From assembly GCA_016193385.1 (NCBI GenBank), contig JACPSF010000107.1:16589-59554 (forward strand): 42,966 nt of DNA, written 5' to 3'. The position numbers were made by a program, and so were the translations under genes. A model generated the notes under the pieces. That model saw only the letters and a program-made list of their open reading frames with translations. It was not told where the DNA came from and searched no databases. Below, in pieces: positions 40,993 to 42,966 of this stretch (its first letter is position 1; each line of letters starts with the position of its first letter). This DNA comes from Deltaproteobacteria bacterium. GTDB lineage: Bacteria > Desulfobacterota_B > Binatia > UBA9968.

Positions 40993-42207
40993 ATGCGTTG
41001 TCAGGTCTGTTTTAGCGATAAGCTATATCGTTTTCTAGATTTGGGAAACCACCCGCCGTGCATTTTTTTGAACGAAGCACAGTTTAACGCCGAAATGTCG
41101 TACCCACTTCACTGCCATTATTGTTCCGCCTGCGGTCTGGTGCAGTTGGGCCATTTGGTAGATCCCAAAGTGCTTTTTACGGACGATTATCATCACATTG
41201 CCGCCTTGTCGGAAAGCTTCAAAGCCCACATGCGGTCCTTGGCCGCAGAGTCCGCGAAGAAGTTTCAACTTACTAGTAATGACCTCGTAGTCGAGATAGG
41301 TTCCAACGACGGAGCCCTCCTCGAAGCGTTCTTGCCATACAAAGTAAAAATACTGGGTGTAGACCCATCCGATGTCGCAAAAATCGCCTTAGAAAAAGGG
41401 TTGCCCACAGTCCGAGAGTTCTTCGACGAAAAGCTCGCCATCAACATCGCTAGGGAACATGGACAGGCAACACTCATTGCGGCTCTAAATACTTTCGCAC
41501 ATGTTTCCGCTCTGGACTCGTTTTTGCGCGGCATCCGACATCTGTTGACCGATTCGGGCGTGTTCGTAAGCGAATCCCACTACGTGCTCAATCTGATTTC
41601 CGAGCTCCAGTACGATTTTATCTATCACGAGCATTCCCGGTATTATTCGATGCGCCATCTGATTGACTTGCTCGGCCGATTTGAGATGGACGTTTTTGAT
41701 GTGGAGCGGATCCCCACTCACAGCGGCTCAATTCGGGTTTATGCGTGTAAGAAGGGAGTTTATCCAATTTCAAAGTCGGTTTCGTCCCTTCTCCAGCAAG
41801 AGGAGGATTTTGGCCTTTCTAACGCGGAGACCTACAGAAAGTTTGCAGCAAGAGTGGAGAAACATAGACGAAGCCTCTTGGATCTACTGCACGGCATCCG
41901 TGCGGAAGGACAGAGGATCATGGGCCTCACTTTTCCGGCGAGAGCCGTGACGCTCCTTAACTTCTGCCAGATCGGGCCTGACATACTTGAGTGCATTACG
42001 GAAAGAAGTTCCCTCAAGATAGGCAGGTTCTCTCCGGGAACACATATAAAAGTTGTAGACGAAGCGGTCCTGTTCGGCAGCAATCAACCGGATTACGGCC
42101 TTCTTCTTTCCTGGCATATTCAAAAGGAAATTATTCCGAAATTCAGGGCAAAAGGATTCAAGGGAAAATTCATTGTCCCTTTGCCGGCTCCCACAATTGT
42201 CGAATAG
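40993..42207 (+). CDS. Sugar C-methyltransferase-like protein (zinc ribbon, SAM domain, C-terminal Methyltransf_14-like)
   Basis: Starts at ATG 40993 with AAGGGGGG just upstream (the open frame extends to TTG 40969). The 404-residue layout matches NDP-hexose C-methyltransferases such as TylCIII. A zinc-binding N-terminus carries C3, C6, C44 and C47. The SAM domain has VVEIGSNDGALLEAF, and the hallmark DFIYHEHSRYYS follows. The C-terminal domain binds the nucleotide sugar. Such enzymes add a branch methyl to a deoxy-keto sugar. It follows oxidoreductase D closely. Confidence 0.85.
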   Translation: MRCQVCFSDKLYRFLDLGNHPPCIFLNEAQFNAEMSYPLHCHYCSACGLVQLGHLVDPKVLFTDDYHHIAALSESFKAHMRSLAAESAKKFQLTSNDLVVEIGSNDGALLEAFLPYKVKILGVDPSDVAKIALEKGLPTVREFFDEKLAINIAREHGQATLIAALNTFAHVSALDSFLRGIRHLLTDSGVFVSESHYVLNLISELQYDFIYHEHSRYYSMRHLIDLLGRFEMDVFDVERIPTHSGSIRVYACKKGVYPISKSVSSLLQQEEDFGLSNAETYRKFAARVEKHRRSLLDLLHGIRAEGQRIMGLTFPARAVTLLNFCQIGPDILECITERSSLKIGRFSPGTHIKVVDEAVLFGSNQPDYGLLLSWHIQKEIIPKFRAKGFKGKFIVPLPAPTIVE

Positions 42208-42214
42208 CGTGTCG

Positions 42215-42966
42215 ATGAAGATAAAGGTGCTTTGTTTTATCGCGTCTGCAAATTACTCCGGCGCAACCAGATTCAGCATGGACGTACTGAAGCTCTGGAA
42301 TAAGAATCTCTTCGATATTCGGGTTATCTTTTCTAGATATGACGATAAAAAACTCTCTGTAATCTCTGCAGAATTAGAGCGTCTTGGAGTCAAGTTTACT
42401 GTTCTTAACAAAGTCATTCCGTCGAGGGGAGTAATCTGGAACAAGTGCGTAAGGCGATTGGATGGCATTCTTCTAAGGTTCCCCCAAAAGTCTATCGTTC
42501 GCTTTAAGCTCAAGCGGATTTGCTCTGATTTTAAGCCAGACCTTATTTACTCCAACAGCGTGTCGTTACCCTTAGCGGATTTACGAAAATACACGGGAAA
42601 GACAAAGGTATTTTATTATGTCCATCTGTTTCCTTCCGCAGTGTCGGATCCCGCAAAGCTAACTGAGGCGCATATTCAAAAGCTTAACGCTTCAGACAAG
42701 ATCGTGGTGGCCAGTTCTACCGTCAGGAACTTGTTAATCGAAAGAGGACTTAAGAGAGACCTTCTGACTGTATCTGCAGAATCTCTCTTGCCGCCGGTGA
42801 AGGACCTAGCTGCGCGAAAGATTTACCGGAACCGCTTAGGTTATACAGAAAATCAAGTCGTCGTCGGGGGGTCCGGTGCGGTCTCGTACAGGAAAGGTTG
42901 TGATCTTTTCGTTGAGATGGCCAGAAGAGTGTCTTCTGACCTAAAGAACGATCAGATTCAATTTCT
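42215..42966 (+). CDS. GT4-type glycosyltransferase, truncated by the window edge
   Basis: Open from ATG 42215 (or GTG 42209) to the end of the window without a stop, at least 250 codons. N-terminus MKIKVLCFIASANYSGATRF matches the G-rich acceptor-domain start of GT4 enzymes. Later LIYSNSVSLPLADL and, near the edge, VVGGSGAVSYRKGCDLFVEM is the start of the donor domain (usual VGxxGxxxxRKGxDLF). Base composition is AT-rich compared with the locus to the left. The nucleotide-sugar donor cannot be told. Confidence 0.8.
   Translation, partial: MKIKVLCFIASANYSGATRFSMDVLKLWNKNLFDIRVIFSRYDDKKLSVISAELERLGVKFTVLNKVIPSRGVIWNKCVRRLDGILLRFPQKSIVRFKLKRICSDFKPDLIYSNSVSLPLADLRKYTGKTKVFYYVHLFPSAVSDPAKLTEAHIQKLNASDKIVVASSTVRNLLIERGLKRDLLTVSAESLLPPVKDLAARKIYRNRLGYTENQVVVGGSGAVSYRKGCDLFVEMARRVSSDLKNDQIQF

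Noticed and set aside
1..42966. tRNA or rRNA genes
   Set aside because: No cloverleaf, CCA-ended tRNA or conserved rRNA stretch was recognised by eye; a covariance-model scan would be needed to exclude a small RNA gene.

Overview
The window looks like chromosome from an uncultured Gram-negative-type bacterium with moderate to high G+C. The clues to affiliation are weak: a prkA-yeaH-spoVR operon, an IS200-like (REP-associated) transposase relative carrying a DnaA-C-like tail, spacers built from degenerate 7- or 8-base units, and many GTG/TTG starts. From memory this mix suits deltaproteobacterial, NC10 or related lineages; I cannot place it further.

Left part (1-8.3 kb) is housekeeping. It holds, mostly on the minus strand, the start of a secreted protein, trmL, dtd, lgt (plus strand), a long shikimate-dehydrogenase-like gene and the spoVR/yeaH/prkA stress operon. 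At 8.3-10.6 kb lies a transition: a gene-free spacer with repeated GGGTCGGAC words, the transposase relative with a damaged HUH motif, a broken NusG/RfaH-type antiterminator and a leader with a strong predicted hairpin.

From 10.6 to 38.3 kb every gene is on the plus strand, mostly with 4-base overlaps or very short gaps. This is a surface-glycan locus centred on 3-deoxy-2-keto (ulosonic) sugars. It can supply a complete legionaminic-acid-type route: PtmE-like guanylyltransferase (20570), LegB dehydratase (21664), a DegT aminotransferase in the LegC role (31115), acetyltransferase (26840), LegG hydrolysing 2-epimerase (19367), LegI synthase (25784) and LegF cytidylyltransferase (32777). Around it are a second, divergent NeuB-family synthase (17398), two further CMP-ulosonate synthetase homologues (15825, 36532), four Gfo/Idh/MocA oxidoreductases in the window, several NDP-sugar epimerases, a CBS-fused nucleotide-sugar dehydrogenase, two GT-B-like polysaccharide proteins, a radical SAM protein, methyltransferases and an FMN 2-hydroxyacid oxidase homologue. 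No flippase, polymerase or ABC exporter is in the window.

The most unusual part is 12.7-14.7 kb. A DAHP-synthase homologue keeps the PEP/metal catalytic residues but has lost the KPRT arginine that holds the erythrose-4-phosphate phosphate. It is followed by an AroE-like gene whose substrate-binding Ser is Ala. No aroB or aroD accompanies them. With two NeuB-family enzymes and this protein there are three candidate ulosonate synthases and three candidate CMP-activating enzymes, so the locus may make a third, undescribed ulosonic sugar.

At 32.3-32.8 kb a deletion scar fuses pieces of a small membrane protein gene and a carbamoyltransferase gene, leaving an intact DUF5989-like protein. An IS3-family element (38290-39892) then separates the locus from a lower-G+C segment with another Gfo/Idh enzyme, a sugar C-methyltransferase and a truncated GT4 glycosyltransferase.
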